64,000 bases of DNA, from assembly GCF_001613205.1 (NCBI RefSeq), contig NZ_BDBX01000001.1, forward strand, positions 55,284 to 119,283, written 5' to 3'. A program made the translations under genes and the position numbers. Shown piece after piece: positions 1 through 9,284 of the stretch. Source of the DNA: Nocardia sienata NBRC 100364 (GTDB lineage Bacteria; Actinomycetota; Actinomycetes; Mycobacteriales; Mycobacteriaceae). The notes under the pieces are model-generated. The model saw nothing but the letters and a program-made list of their open reading frames with translations, was not told the origin of the DNA and did not search any database. Position 1 is the first letter of the stretch; each line of letters starts with the position of its first letter.

Positions 1-355
1 CCACGCTAGAACCTCAACATATATATAGGTCAAGATCGAGCGAAAACGCTGATCCAGGCGAGCCGGCCGGCTCGCACCGCTTTCGGTGGTGTCCCTTTTC
101 ACGCACAGAATGGGTCGCGCAGGTCGCTGAATGATGTGGAGATTCACGGCCGAGCGACGTCAGTTTTCACGACCGAAGACGGGGGCGCGCCACCAGCACT
201 CGCCGATTCGGTCGCCGACCTGCTCACCCACGACCGAGACCTCCACGGGTATCGCAACAGGCCGAGATAGCAAGCCCCGAGCACGGCATTGCACAGATGC
301 TCAGGCGGTGCGCTCATGGGGTAGGCGCACCGGACCGGGCGAACTCATCGGCACC
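1..355. other. No recognisable gene at left edge
   Basis: I see no supported coding region here. The first 60 bases hold a short AT repeat (atatatata near base 20), unusual for this DNA and possibly part of a promoter or of an element cut by the window edge. The plus-strand open frame starting near 131 is rich in Arg, Ser and Thr and lies opposite the better-supported minus-strand gene, so I treat it as a shadow. Confidence 0.5.
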
Positions 356-934
356 TCAGCTGCCGTGTTTCCGGTCCCGGTCCGGCAGCCTGGGGTCGAA
401 CTGGGCTCTACTCACGACTTGTGGTTCAGGTACGAGCGTGGTCACAGTCGACTGCCACGGGACAGCCGAGGCCCAGCCGACAAGGGGCATGGTCTCGTCG
501 TAGTGCGGAGCGAACTGCGCGACGGCGATGGTGGGCATCTGGTAGTTCAGGCTGCGGACGTGGTCGAGGAACGTCTCGGGCAGCGAGACGTGATGCGTTT
601 CCAGGTAATACGGGAAGTCGTGGCGCCACAGCCAGGTGCCGTCGGTCACCAGGGAAGAGCATCCGGGAGCATGCGGGTGGGAGCTCCCGGTGATGACATC
701 GCGTCCGGATTCCATGACGTCGATCAGAACGTGGCCGGCCTCCAGGTAGGCCACCAGGTCCGCCTCGTCCGGCTCGCCGACGGGCCGGACCGCATCGTGA
801 ATCGACCCACTCTGGCCGGAGTGGTCGTCCAGTTCTACGTAGAAACCCAGCAATCCCAGCACTGCGTCTCCTTCGACGAGCCCTTCCGCGATACGGGAGT
901 GCAGCCACCGTTGACCTTCGGTGGGTGAAGACAA
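356..934 (-). CDS. Hypothetical protein, possible orphan immunity protein
   Basis: Acidic, cytosolic-looking protein of about 192 residues with no signal peptide, membrane segment or motif that I recognise. It is the last member of a minus-strand series after a polymorphic toxin (2569 to 1559) and an immunity-like gene (1562 to 1110). Extra immunity genes are common in that position, which is the only reason for the functional guess. The start is uncertain: TTG at 934 is the first start-like codon, but the frame stays open upstream with protein-like sequence (residues such as CHPGGHD) back to a stop near 985, so the gene may be 5'-truncated. The last residues are Arg/Asp-rich and may be past the original end. 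Confidence 0.4.
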   Translation of the reverse strand: MSSPTEGQRWLHSRIAEGLVEGDAVLGLLGFYVELDDHSGQSGSIHDAVRPVGEPDEADLVAYLEAGHVLIDVMESGRDVITGSSHPHAPGCSSLVTDGTWLWRHDFPYYLETHHVSLPETFLDHVRSLNYQMPTIAVAQFAPHYDETMPLVGWASAVPWQSTVTTLVPEPQVVSRAQFDPRLPDRDRKHGS

Positions 935-1109
935 ACGATCATGCCCACCGGGGTGGCAATGTTCAGTGAAGCCGACACGAGTAGTTCACTACCACTCTTC
1001 AGTGTGGTCAGGTGGTCAGCATCTCCTGGAGTCCACCCTTTTGTCTTCGATGTCCGCGAACAGGTTGGCAATGGCGACGATCCGAGCGGGGGCGTTGGTG
1101 ACTGTGCTG

Positions 1110-1562
1110 TCACGATTTTCCGTGAAAGGGCGGGTACCCCCACTCCCGGGCATTGAGGGCGGGATCGTCGTACCAAGGGTCACCGTAGTTCTCGTATGGG
1201 TCGCCGAGTGCTTGCAGGCGCGCCCGGCCGCGCTCGGTGATCTCTGCTCGGAACACCTCGCTCGAACCGATTTCCTCTTCCGAGATATCAAGATACCCGG
1301 GAACGCCGTTGAATCCGCGGGCTATCCTCTGAACCGCTTCCTCTGCGGGTACTTCCCACGGCCCCCAGGATCGGCCACCGCCGGGAAAGGCTCCTGCGCG
1401 GATATATCCGTTGTCGAGGAGCTCGTGAATCTTCTCCAGGACCGATTGTCTGGAATATTCGGACGGAGTCAGAGTTCTTATGTTTTTTTCGAATTCTGAC
1501 AAGGGTGCCCAGTCGTCGGAAATTCCATACAACAAGAAATTCTCGAGCACGATGTTCATCAC
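1110..1562 (-). CDS. Putative immunity protein for the adjacent toxin
   Basis: Small acidic protein of 150 residues, without signal peptide or membrane segment. It begins with a helical segment and ends with an aromatic/Pro-rich stretch (NYGDPWYDDP). I do not recognise the family. The ATG overlaps the stop of the upstream toxin frame by four bases (ATGA at 1559-1562), so the two are translationally coupled. That arrangement, directly 3' of a polymorphic toxin C-terminal domain, is the usual place for a cognate immunity gene. Function is inferred from position only. Confidence 0.6.
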   Translation of the reverse strand: MMNIVLENFLLYGISDDWAPLSEFEKNIRTLTPSEYSRQSVLEKIHELLDNGYIRAGAFPGGGRSWGPWEVPAEEAVQRIARGFNGVPGYLDISEEEIGSSEVFRAEITERGRARLQALGDPYENYGDPWYDDPALNAREWGYPPFHGKS

Positions 1563-2569
1563 TTCGGCAGGTGCACCTTCACGACTCGTCCGTTGGGGTA
1601 TGTTACGTCGATTGTAACGCCGCCGCTCGAGCTGGTATCGCGGATCCTGACCACCGTTCCGTCGGAGAGTTCGCTGGCGCGTCCGGGATAGTTACCCACA
1701 TCTACCGGCTTTCCGTTTGCGGCCAGATCCTCGTACAGCTGTCGGATTTCATCATCGGATGCCATCTGCCTGTGCGGCTTGTTGTTTCCCGGTTGGGTCC
1801 TGGAATTGAGGATCTCACGGACCTCGGACTCCTTGGTGGGCGAACCGGCCTTCACAGGCTCGTCGGCGCCGCCCGCGACGGAATCGTCGTCGATGGCAAC
1901 GCGCGTCGCGATGATGGCCGCCAGGCCGGTAGCTACCTGATTCAGGTCGGGAAGCGCATCGAAAGCAGTGATGGCAGTGGCGGCGGCCGCGAGGCCCAGC
2001 AGGCTCCAGAGTCGGCTGGCTCGGTAGATACGGCTGATCGTCAGGGCGGTGTCACCGGCGAGCGCGACGACACCGCCGGCACCGGCTGCCAGGCTGCCGC
2101 CGACGGTGAGCCAGGAAACAGCGACTGCGGCAGCGATGATGATGCCCGACTCGACGAGAAACGTTGTGGTCTCGCTGCTGATCTGCCGACTGGTTTCGGC
2201 GGTGTTCGTGCGGTATTCGCCGATGGGTGCGGCCATCACCTGTGCCGCGCCCGCGAGGCTTTCGGCGGCTGTCTTCATGGTGGCGAAGTCGTTGGCAATG
2301 CCTTGCCTCGTCCGCGGTTCGTCTATGCCTGTGAGCAGGTCGGCGATTGCGGAGATGCGGGAGGCGGCGCCGGTAACGGCTTCGTGGTTGCCGAATGATT
2401 TCCATACCGTCTCGGCGGCGGCCAGTTTCCCGAGATCGCCGTTGGGAAGCTTCCCGAACTCGGCGGTCACCTTGTCGAGAAGGCTGTCGAAGAACTCCGC
2501 GGCCGCACCCTCGTGGCCTAGGCCGTTGCCGTTGTCGGCGACGGAACTGGGGATCTCTACTGCGTGCAC
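1559..2569 (-). CDS. ESX-type polymorphic toxin, N-terminally truncated
   Basis: The 336-residue frame has three parts. An N-terminal helical region of the WXG/LXG helper type spans about residues 1-125. A Gly/Ala-rich double membrane-type segment follows at about 130-215 (core IIIAAAVAVSWLTVGG). A separate C-terminal domain of about 80 residues ends in Val/Lys-rich strands and is the presumed toxin. The central segment is almost the same as in the toxin frame at 27747-28475, but the C-terminal domains differ. Upstream, codons 2604-2660 on the same strand in another frame still read as an ESX helper fragment (LLYATGYNHGVANEEQ). The true 5' end was therefore lost or frameshifted near 2604, and only a GTG at 2569 remains. 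Secretion is doubtful. Confidence 0.6.
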   Translation of the reverse strand: MHAVEIPSSVADNGNGLGHEGAAAEFFDSLLDKVTAEFGKLPNGDLGKLAAAETVWKSFGNHEAVTGAASRISAIADLLTGIDEPRTRQGIANDFATMKTAAESLAGAAQVMAAPIGEYRTNTAETSRQISSETTTFLVESGIIIAAAVAVSWLTVGGSLAAGAGGVVALAGDTALTISRIYRASRLWSLLGLAAAATAITAFDALPDLNQVATGLAAIIATRVAIDDDSVAGGADEPVKAGSPTKESEVREILNSRTQPGNNKPHRQMASDDEIRQLYEDLAANGKPVDVGNYPGRASELSDGTVVRIRDTSSSGGVTIDVTYPNGRVVKVHLPK

Positions 2570-2728
2570 GGTGACGTCGGCGAGTTGAGGCCGGTCGGGG
2601 TTGCTCTTCGTTGGCGACGCCGTGGTTGTAGCCGGTGGCGTAGAGGAGGCGACTCTTGCCTTATGCAGGAAGAGCGCTTACGTCTGGTCGCAACAACTGC
2701 CCGGTGACGATGGAACGGATAGGTCTCG

Positions 2729-2880
2729 TGTGACGCAACTGCGTACCTACACGATCCGGGACGAACTTCTCGAGAAGTGGGCGGGCAAGTGGCGGGATCT
2801 GGCGGTGCCGCTTCGACTCGAACTCGCTCTCGCGGTGGGCCTGAGTGTCCCGAAGACCGACAGTGCGATCGTAGGAACCT
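2729..2880 (+). pseudogene. NIPSNAP-family relic, copy 1
   Basis: About 50 codons read as the start of a NIPSNAP-type protein: LRTYTIRDELLEKW followed by WRDLAVPLRLELALAVG. The match then fades into unrelated codons and runs into the promoter region of the next gene. A second, differently decayed copy on the same strand lies at 39520-39690. The rest of 2570-3009 holds the lost 5' end of the toxin gene on the minus strand and the presumed promoter of the lipoprotein gene. Family recognition is from memory of the typical N-terminal motif. Confidence 0.45.
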
Positions 2881-3009
2881 GTCGCCATCCGGGTGCCGTC
2901 GGGACCACGCCACGCCTTTGCCCCTCGCGGCCTCATCCAGCGACCGGCTCGACCACTTCTGCCCTGGTCGAGTGCGGCGTAGAATCGGGTGCGTTAGGGA
3001 GTTACCCCT

Positions 3010-3954
3010 ATGCAAAAGCGATGGTGGATGTGGATTGCCGCGTTCCTGACGACGCTGGGGATGTGCGCTGTACTCGCGTGCAGTAGCGGTACCCGACCCG
3101 AGCGCGCTACTCCCGGCCCGGACATACCCTCGCGGGTAGGGGTGCCCGTGCTGGTCGCGAAGATAGACAACAGTCCGCAGGCAAGGCCGCCGGTAGGGCT
3201 GGGAGCCGCCGACGTGGTTTACGTCGAGCCGGTCGAGGGTGGTTTGAGCCGGTTGGCCGCCGTGTTCTCGACCGACAAACCCCTGGTGATCGGACCTGTC
3301 CGAAGCGTACGGGAAACGGATCTGACGCTGTTGGACCAGTTCGGCAACCCGACGTTGGCATCCTCTGGTGCCGCACCTGAGCTGGTTGCCTCGGTTGATC
3401 GCTCGTCGCTCCAGAACGCCTCGGCCGATCGGCAACCTGCGGCGTACTACCGCGACTACAGTCGCGCCGCTCCGCACAATCTGTTCGTCCATTCGGATCA
3501 GTTGCCCGTCGGCGGTGGCTGGCCGGCGGCTTCGCAACCGCACTTCGGTCCTACGCCTGCCGGTGGCCTTCCCACGCAGTATCAGGAAGCGCGGTATCAG
3601 GGCACGGTGTTCGGTTTCAACTGGTCACCCGGCAACCATCGGTGGCTGGTGTCCATGGACGGTGCTGCCTACATCGTTGCCGATACCGGACAGCTCGTGG
3701 CAGGTACGGTCGTGCTGCAGAGTGTGCAGGTGCGCGACTCGGCCGTCAGCGACGTCGCGGGCAGCGTCTCACCCCTGGCCCAGACGACCGGTAGCGGTAA
3801 GGCCCTCCTACTTCGCGACGGTCAAGCGTTCCCGGCCGTGTGGTCCCGGCCCTCCCCACAGGCAGGCACTACCTATACCACCCCCACCGGTACAGTCATC
3901 CCCTTCGCGCCGGGGCAGGTCTGGACAGTTCTGATTCCAGCGCAGCTCTGGTGA
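3010..3954 (+). CDS. DUF3048 (YerB-like) lipoprotein
   Basis: 314 residues. The N-terminus is a lipoprotein signal: Lys/Arg, a hydrophobic stretch and a lipobox ending LACSSG, with the lipidated Cys at about residue 24. The mature part shows DUF3048 features: a VAKIDNSPQARPP-type start, GLGAADVVYVEPVEGG, RPVRSVRETD-like and PHNLFVH blocks, and a C-terminal FAPGQVWTVLIP strand. The length fits the family. It is probably anchored outside the membrane; the molecular role of DUF3048 is not established. The last 126 bases occur again at 41952-42077, fused to another gene. Confidence 0.85.
   Translation: MQKRWWMWIAAFLTTLGMCAVLACSSGTRPERATPGPDIPSRVGVPVLVAKIDNSPQARPPVGLGAADVVYVEPVEGGLSRLAAVFSTDKPLVIGPVRSVRETDLTLLDQFGNPTLASSGAAPELVASVDRSSLQNASADRQPAAYYRDYSRAAPHNLFVHSDQLPVGGGWPAASQPHFGPTPAGGLPTQYQEARYQGTVFGFNWSPGNHRWLVSMDGAAYIVADTGQLVAGTVVLQSVQVRDSAVSDVAGSVSPLAQTTGSGKALLLRDGQAFPAVWSRPSPQAGTTYTTPTGTVIPFAPGQVWTVLIPAQLW
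3829..3954 (+). repeat. Direct repeat A, copy 1 (3' end of DUF3048 gene)
   Basis: These bases, coding for the last 41 residues of the lipoprotein, align without gaps with 41952-42077. Most codons are identical and several differ at one base. The stop is TGA here and TAA in the other copy. The copy here is part of an intact gene, so this is the donor-like form. Confidence 0.85.
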
Positions 3955-4080
3955 CCGGGACTGCGCTGCTCCACTTCTTACCGGACGTGCCGTCGAGGCC
4001 TATGTGGGGACCGGTTCCAAGTCCCTCTCGCTCAGTCCTTTCCGCGGCATCCTCCTCCCAGGAAGGCGATGAATACCGGG

Positions 4081-4140
4081 GACCTGCCTTCTCGGAACGC
4101 GGAAGGTTCATGGCTTGTCTCGATGTTCGGGCAGCGTCAT
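4081..4140 (-). pseudogene. 3' relic of small membrane peptide gene (repeat B, copy 1)
   Basis: Sixty bases match 42305-42364 with roughly nine differences. On the minus strand they encode only the end of the 30-residue membrane peptide found intact at 42332-42424 (TLPEHRDKP, then stop) plus the sequence downstream. The rest of that gene is missing here. Repeats A and B have the same relative order and orientation in both places, so one larger segment was probably copied and later eroded. Confidence 0.6.
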
Positions 4141-4239
4141 CGACAGAACAGCGGATGACCCCAGGGCCCGCATCTGTACAGCTACAACTCGGTTGATGTG
4201 TATGCAGCATCTCGCCGCGGCGAGCCTTGGCGCGGGTGT

Positions 4240-4932
4240 TCAGGCCCGGCGGGTCCACAGGGTCGCTTTGATCCGCGCCATCGGCCCGCCCGCGCGGTCC
4301 ACCTCGATGACCTTGAACCACACCACGTTGTGCTCGGGCGTGATACCGCAAAAGGCATCGCCCTTTTCGAGGATGTATTGGTATTCGCGAACTTGGGTTC
4401 CGTTCACCACTTCCAAGCCGCCGGCCTGTTCGAAGCACAATTGGGGTGTCGGTTCCAGCATGCTGCCGAAACCGATCGGTCCGCCGACGATAGGAAGACT
4501 ATCTGTGTCGCAGCGGCGCCTGAACGAAAGGCCCGCCGCTTGATGCTGTCCCGTATGGACGGTGGGTTCGGCCTTGTCCCAGTCGACGATCGTGTAGACG
4601 GTGTAGCGGCAGTCGCCGTTCGATTCCTCGATATCGATCGATCGCTGCGAGTACACAGGCTGCCAACGGGGGCTTTCGGAAGCGGCCGTCGTTGTGCTGA
4701 TGGCCGGAGGACTCGCCGGAATCGAGGGGCCGGAAGTGGGTGGTGCAACAGTCGCCGGTGCGGCGTCACCGGTGAGTTTGTCCAGCAGGATCGGCGCCCC
4801 GATACTGATCAACGCGATGATCAGTGGTGCCACGACGACACCGATCCAGAACTCCGGCTTCGAGTACCACGGCCTTTCCGGTTCGTGTGGCGGCCTCGCA
4901 GGGACCCCGGGCGGGAACTGCTGCGTGGTCAT
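4240..4932 (-). CDS. Membrane-anchored hypothetical protein with extracytoplasmic domain
   Basis: Start ATG at 4932 is preceded by a GGGGGCGG purine-rich site; the frame is open further upstream, but that part is Arg-rich and unlikely. The 230-residue product has a Pro-rich cytoplasmic head (about 1-30), one membrane segment (about 36-58, VVVAPLIIALISIGAP), and a Thr/Pro/Ser linker typical of cell-wall-exposed actinobacterial proteins. A C-terminal domain with several Cys residues (CRYTVY, RRRCDTD, QLCFEQ, AFCGIT) could form disulfides outside the cell. I do not recognise the domain. The gene is transcribed alone, convergent with the lipoprotein gene. Confidence 0.7.
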   Translation of the reverse strand: MTTQQFPPGVPARPPHEPERPWYSKPEFWIGVVVAPLIIALISIGAPILLDKLTGDAAPATVAPPTSGPSIPASPPAISTTTAASESPRWQPVYSQRSIDIEESNGDCRYTVYTIVDWDKAEPTVHTGQHQAAGLSFRRRCDTDSLPIVGGPIGFGSMLEPTPQLCFEQAGGLEVVNGTQVREYQYILEKGDAFCGITPEHNVVWFKVIEVDRAGGPMARIKATLWTRRA

Positions 4933-5068
4933 CGGCTTCCGCCCCCTTCTGCATGTCCTCCCTGCACCGACCACTCTAGTGTCTTGTCAGGCAACGCTGG
5001 GTAGATAATCCGGGCGGGCTTCATGGGTAGGTGGTCGTAAGAATTGGGAAGGGACACAATAGGTCCCG

Positions 5069-5260
5069 CATTCCATCGACACCCGATCGCTGCAGAGTTT
5101 CGGTCGAGCGTGCCCAATCGGCGACTCCTACACAGACCCCCACGTCCCCATGCTCCTCGCGAAGGAGCGGGGCAACAACCGTATCGGACACCGACCCGCA
5201 ATGGGTCGGCATCGACGGCGCCGGCGTGCGGGCGCAGTCTCGGGTGGCCGCGCGGCCTCC
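5069..5260. repeat. Long direct repeat C, copy 1
   Basis: 192 bases match 63809-64000 at a constant offset of 58,740 with only about nine mismatches and no gaps. The match starts abruptly and continues to the window edge in the second copy, so the full repeat may be longer. The minus strand of both copies keeps an open frame (MPTHCGSVSDTVV, later VGVADWARSTETLQ) that I do not recognise; the two frames diverge after about 45 residues. The two copies bracket almost the whole window. Confidence 0.85.
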
Positions 5261-5390
5261 TCCATCGGCCGCGCTGTGGCCTGCGTGCGGCTTCGTCGTT
5301 CACTTGATCTTGTCGATCGGCAGGTACGAGGGAGCGGATAGCCGCTCGGGAGCCGATCATCAATTTGTGGAGTACGGAGACCATTTGAGC

Positions 5391-5654
5391 GTCGACAGTC
5401 TTGGAGGAGGTGACTGTGCACTTACATGGCCGCCGCTGTTGGTGAGTCGGGGGCAAGGGCTCTACATCGTGGGTATCGACCCGGGGCGGGTCGGATTCGT
5501 CGAGCGCGCGGACGGTTCGTGCCAGGTCACCATCGGAGGCTGGCGGTTATACCACTTCTCGAAGGACCGCCGGCCAGGAGATCTGCGAGGTCAGGGAGTC
5601 GGCGACACCTGGTTCGCAGTCGCGCCCTCCGGAGGTAAGGCACTCGCGAAATAG
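5391..5654 (+). pseudogene. COG4315-type secreted lipoprotein, 5'-truncated
   Basis: The frame ending at 5654 keeps the C-terminal half of a COG4315 / Lipoprotein_15 repeat protein. It has CALTWPPL, then a V/ERADGS block, a GWRLYHFSKD repeat motif and PGDLRGQGVGDTWFAVAPSG. These are the conserved elements of that family, but the signal peptide, lipobox and first repeat are missing. Upstream, the reading frame runs into direct repeat C, which suggests that recombination at the repeat removed the 5' half. Confidence 0.6.
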
Positions 5655-5658
5655 GGCT

Positions 5659-6318
5659 TCAGTGGGCGAAGCGAGCCAGCGCCACCCGGTCGATCACGGT
5701 GATCCGACCACGAGTCAGCGCCAGGATATTGCGTTGTTGCAGGTCGCGCAGCACCTTGTTCGTCGTGGCCCGGGTTGTTCCTGCCATGGACGCCAGGTCT
5801 TCTTGATTGAGCCGGATCTCGGCAGTGGAACTCGGTCCGCCGTAGATGGCGGCGAGGTCGACCAGACGTCGCACGACCCGGGTTTCGACCGGTAGATACA
5901 ACGCCTCCAGCACCTGCGCGGAGAGCCGCCGCACCTGGGCGGCCAATGTGTCGATCATGACCCGGTCGATCTCCGGGTATCGCTGACGCAGTGCCATCAA
6001 TTGTGCGCGACCGAACGTCAACGTCTCGGCGCTTTCCACTGCTTCGACGGTCGCGGTCCGGCGGGACCGGCTGTCCAGCACCGCCAGTTCACCGAACGAG
6101 TGGCCGGGGCCGAGCATGGTCAGCGTCGCGATATCCCCGAGCGGGGTAGCCACCCGGACGATGAGCCGGCCGGATTTGATCAAATGCAGACAGTCACCGG
6201 GATCGCCTTCGTGGCAGATGATTTCCCGCCGTTTGTACCGGCGCGGTGTGCACGAGGCGAGAATTTCGCGCTGTTCCGGCTCGCGTAAGCCACGAAGTAT
6301 CTTGAAATCGGTCGTCAC
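5659..6318 (-). CDS. Crp/Fnr-family regulator coupled to the cyclase
   Basis: 219 residues with standard Crp architecture. The N-terminal cyclic-nucleotide-binding beta-roll (about 15-130) has a phosphate-binding cassette GHSFGELAVL followed by RRTATVEA. A dimerisation helix comes next, and then a C-terminal winged helix (about 160-210; LNQEDLASMAGTTRATTNKVLRDLQQ). It should bind cAMP or cGMP and act as a DNA-binding regulator. Its ATG overlaps the stop of the upstream cyclase gene (6315-6318, ATGA), so synthase and sensor are translationally coupled. A second Crp paralogue at 33783 sits next to another cyclase-like gene. Confidence 0.85.
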   Translation of the reverse strand: MTTDFKILRGLREPEQREILASCTPRRYKRREIICHEGDPGDCLHLIKSGRLIVRVATPLGDIATLTMLGPGHSFGELAVLDSRSRRTATVEAVESAETLTFGRAQLMALRQRYPEIDRVMIDTLAAQVRRLSAQVLEALYLPVETRVVRRLVDLAAIYGGPSSTAEIRLNQEDLASMAGTTRATTNKVLRDLQQRNILALTRGRITVIDRVALARFAH

Positions 6319-8338
6319 TGTAATCCATCCAGCACATAGCAGGTCACCGGTTCGCTCCGGCCTCGGACAGTGACTGTGCCACGGCTGCGTACCTGCGCGC
6401 GCGAGCCGAGGTGTGCGTAGGTCAGCGAGCCGATGACTACGGTTCCGGGCTCCGCCAGACTTTCCAGCCGGGCGGCGAGATTGGTCGTATCGCCGATCGC
6501 GGTGTAGTTACGCATCTGCGGCGCGCCGATATTGCCGACCAGGGCTGGACCGGTATTGACCCCGACCCGGAATCGCGGCCAGCCGGGATGTCGAATCGCC
6601 GTTTCAGCGACCGCTCGCTGGAGCGCAAGCCCTGCGCCGGCCGCTCGCAGCGCGTGATCCGGCTGGTGGGTCGGTGCGTTGAACAGGGCCATCACCGCGT
6701 CGCCGACGAACTGGACGACCGTCCCACCATGGTCCAGGATGGTCGGCACTATTACGCCGTAATACGTGTTCAGCATATGCACCACCGCTTCCGGGGGCGA
6801 GCACTCGGAGAACGGCGTGAATCCTGACAAGTCGGCCATCAGCACACTGACCTCGGCGATCCGGCCGCCGAGTCCGGCCTGGGACGGGTCGGCGATCAGT
6901 GCGGTCGCTACCGTGGGCGACATATAGGACCGGAACAGCCCGTCGATCTGCTGATACAGGCGGGCGTTCTCCAGCATGACCGATGTCCGGTCGGCGAACG
7001 ATCGCAGCATCGCCAACTCGCTATCGCTGAAGCGGCCCCCGCGCGCCGCGCCTCCAGTATTCCGGCACGACTTCCCTTGACGACCAGTGGGAACGCCAGC
7101 GACCGTGGATCGGCGGATCCACCATCGAAGAACGCCAGTTCCCGGCCTCGAACCAGCCCCAGGCGGAATCGGTCCCGCTCGAACGCCTCCGACACCAGGC
7201 GCAGGGCCTCATCGAGGAGTTCCTGTTCGTCGCGGATCACGTTCGACCGCTCACCGATCGCCCCCAGCAGACCCAGCCGACGGACCTGCTCCCGCTCACT
7301 ACCCAGCGCGTAGGCGCCCTGCTGCAGCACCGCGACCTGGCGTTCGGTGAGCCCGAATCGCCTGGACAACCGGACACCGACTGCTCCCAGCGGCTCGGTC
7401 GAGGCAACGCCGCCTTCGGCGCGCGCACGCAGCGCGTCGACCATCTCGTTCAGGGCGTGCGTGTAGTCGCGCTCCAGCCCGGCCATGGTCTGGTACAAGG
7501 TGACGCTGTCGAAGAGCCCGAGAGCCGAACCCTCCCGCCGAAATTGCAGGTGCGCGCTACCGGAGATGAGGACGAAGGCTGCCAGCATCAGCACATGCCA
7601 TTCCCACCACGAGGTATGCCAGCTGCGACTGAAACCCACGGCGAAAAGCGCCTCGGCCAGCAGTACGAAGGCGGTGAGCACACTGAGCAGCACCACCCCG
7701 CGTCGTCGTACGTACTGGTGCCCATAGCGAAACGCCGCAGTGAGATAGCACGCTGATCCGACGAAGGCCACACCAACCAGTGGTCCTTTGGCCTCGGCCG
7801 GATCGGGTGCGTGATGCAGTGGCGGTAACTGGGCCATCGATACCACTGCCCACGCTACGAGCAGCAGCATCGGGAGCGCGGACAACATCCACGCGAACCG
7901 ATGCAACCGGGCGGCCGCGGCGGGCCCGAATTCGACCGCCGATACGAGGGCGGCGATGCCGCCGAGTCCCAGCCCGACAGGTACCGAATAGACGAAGCCG
8001 GCATTGGGCGTATACAGGATCACGCCCGGCGTTGCCAATGCGTGCAGTCCGAGGAAACCCGCGCTGAACTGGAATACCAGCGATACCAAGATCAATCTCG
8101 CGTCTCGGCGCATCCGGGCGGCCCGGAGCAATATCACGCCCAGGGCCATCGCGATGGCGGCGGTGGTGAACACCAACCAGAAGTGTGTCCCGTGGTGTTC
8201 GTAGTCCACGTCGAGTTCGGGGCGGGCTACCAGCAGCCACAATCCGAGCGCCGGCAATACGACATGTCCCAGCCACAGCAGAACCTTGACCGTCGACACC
8301 ACGCGAACGCTACCGCGCGAACCGCCCGAGAGAAACAT
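6315..8338 (-). pseudogene. Membrane adenylate/guanylate cyclase with GAF domain, frameshifted
   Basis: Two frames together encode one protein of about 675 residues. About eight N-terminal membrane segments are followed by a GAF-like domain and a class III cyclase domain. The cyclase domain has the metal-binding Asp residues (LMADLSGF and FVGDAVMALF) and the catalytic Asn/Arg pair (TTNLAARLE), so it looks active. The frame breaks at a run of five C at 7036-7040 on the plus strand. Adding one base restores AGGRFSDSELAMLRSF across the junction. The ATG at 8338 (MFLSGGS) begins the membrane part; the longer open frame upstream is not protein-like. A sequencing error is a realistic alternative to a true mutation. 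Confidence 0.75.
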
Positions 8339-8732
8339 GTACAGCTGATCACGTCTACGCCGCTGCAGCGCCCGGCGGAATCCACCTCCGCGACCGCGTC
8401 CTCGCCTTTCTTCCCGACCGCGGTGTGTTCCGCGGGAAGCTCGAAGAACGGATCGCCACTGTGCCGGGATCGGAAACGGGGGGCGAGGACCTGCGTCCAC
8501 CGAGAACCGACTCTCAGTACAGGTGGATGACATCACGGTGGGTGGGCGGGCTTGTCGGCTTCGGTGGACGCCGGGTGGTGGGGTGCCGATATCGATGATC
8601 GACAAATTTCGGTGAGTCTCTGTGTCGGCTCGGACACACAGTGGATGTCGACGCGCGTACAGATCTCTCGGGCCCGCATCCGAAGAATTGTGGTCGCTGA
8701 AACGAACGCCATTCGAAGGAGATTTCGACGTG

Positions 8733-9134
8733 ATGAATGCAAGGGAAGCAATCGCGGTGTGCGCGTCTGCGATCGGAATTACCGCCGGAGTGGCGGTATT
8801 CCACCCCGCCACTGCCTCCGCGGCAACGTACGGCGGTCAGTGCGGCAAAGGATATGAAGTGATCGATTCACGCGAACTCAGGGGCGGCACCGTCTACCTC
8901 ACCTACAACGGTGCGAAGAACTGCGTCGTCACCGTCCGGGATCGGCCGGGGAAACCTGTGCGGATGGGCGCCGGGCTGCGGACGTCGAAGGATCACGGCA
9001 ATGTGATCATCGATGATGGCGACTACACCGAGTTCGCCGGCCCGGTGAAAGTTGAAGCGAAGGGCGAGTGCATCGACTGGGGCGGTCTGATCGGTGACGA
9101 CGACTGGGAGACTTTCAAAGTGCATTGCGGCTGA
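8733..9134 (+). CDS. Secreted spore-associated protein A-like protein
   Basis: 133 residues. An AAGGAG site at 8716-8721 precedes GTG 8730 and ATG 8733, which are in frame; either may start translation. A Sec signal peptide of about 30 residues ends at ATASAA. The mature protein has the SapA pattern: CGKGYEVIDS near its start, GGTVYLTYNG, NCVVTVRDRPG, YTEFAGPV and a final CIDWGG with C-terminal Cys, so two disulfides are likely. SapA was described on Streptomyces spores; here only secretion can be inferred. It stands alone, divergent from the cyclase gene. Confidence 0.8.
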   Translation: MNAREAIAVCASAIGITAGVAVFHPATASAATYGGQCGKGYEVIDSRELRGGTVYLTYNGAKNCVVTVRDRPGKPVRMGAGLRTSKDHGNVIIDDGDYTEFAGPVKVEAKGECIDWGGLIGDDDWETFKVHCG

Positions 9135-9284
9135 GCGGTGCAGAGCGGAGCGAGTTTCAGGCCGAGGCGTTGGTAAAACTTTCTGCTTATCGGCCGGTTC
9201 TGCCGTGCGGAGTATCGCGGCGAGGGCAATGTAGGCTTCGATAAGTCGCTGACCTCTTTCGACTCCGGCATTCTCCATCTGCCC

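Noticed and set aside
131..928. Plus-strand open frame of 265 codons
   Set aside because: It lies antisense to the better minus-strand frame at 356-934, has skewed Arg/Ser/Pro composition and no ribosome site.
8339..8812. N-terminal extension of the membrane cyclase
   Set aside because: The extension is low-quality sequence, overlaps the SapA-like gene on the other strand and precedes the first membrane segment by too much.
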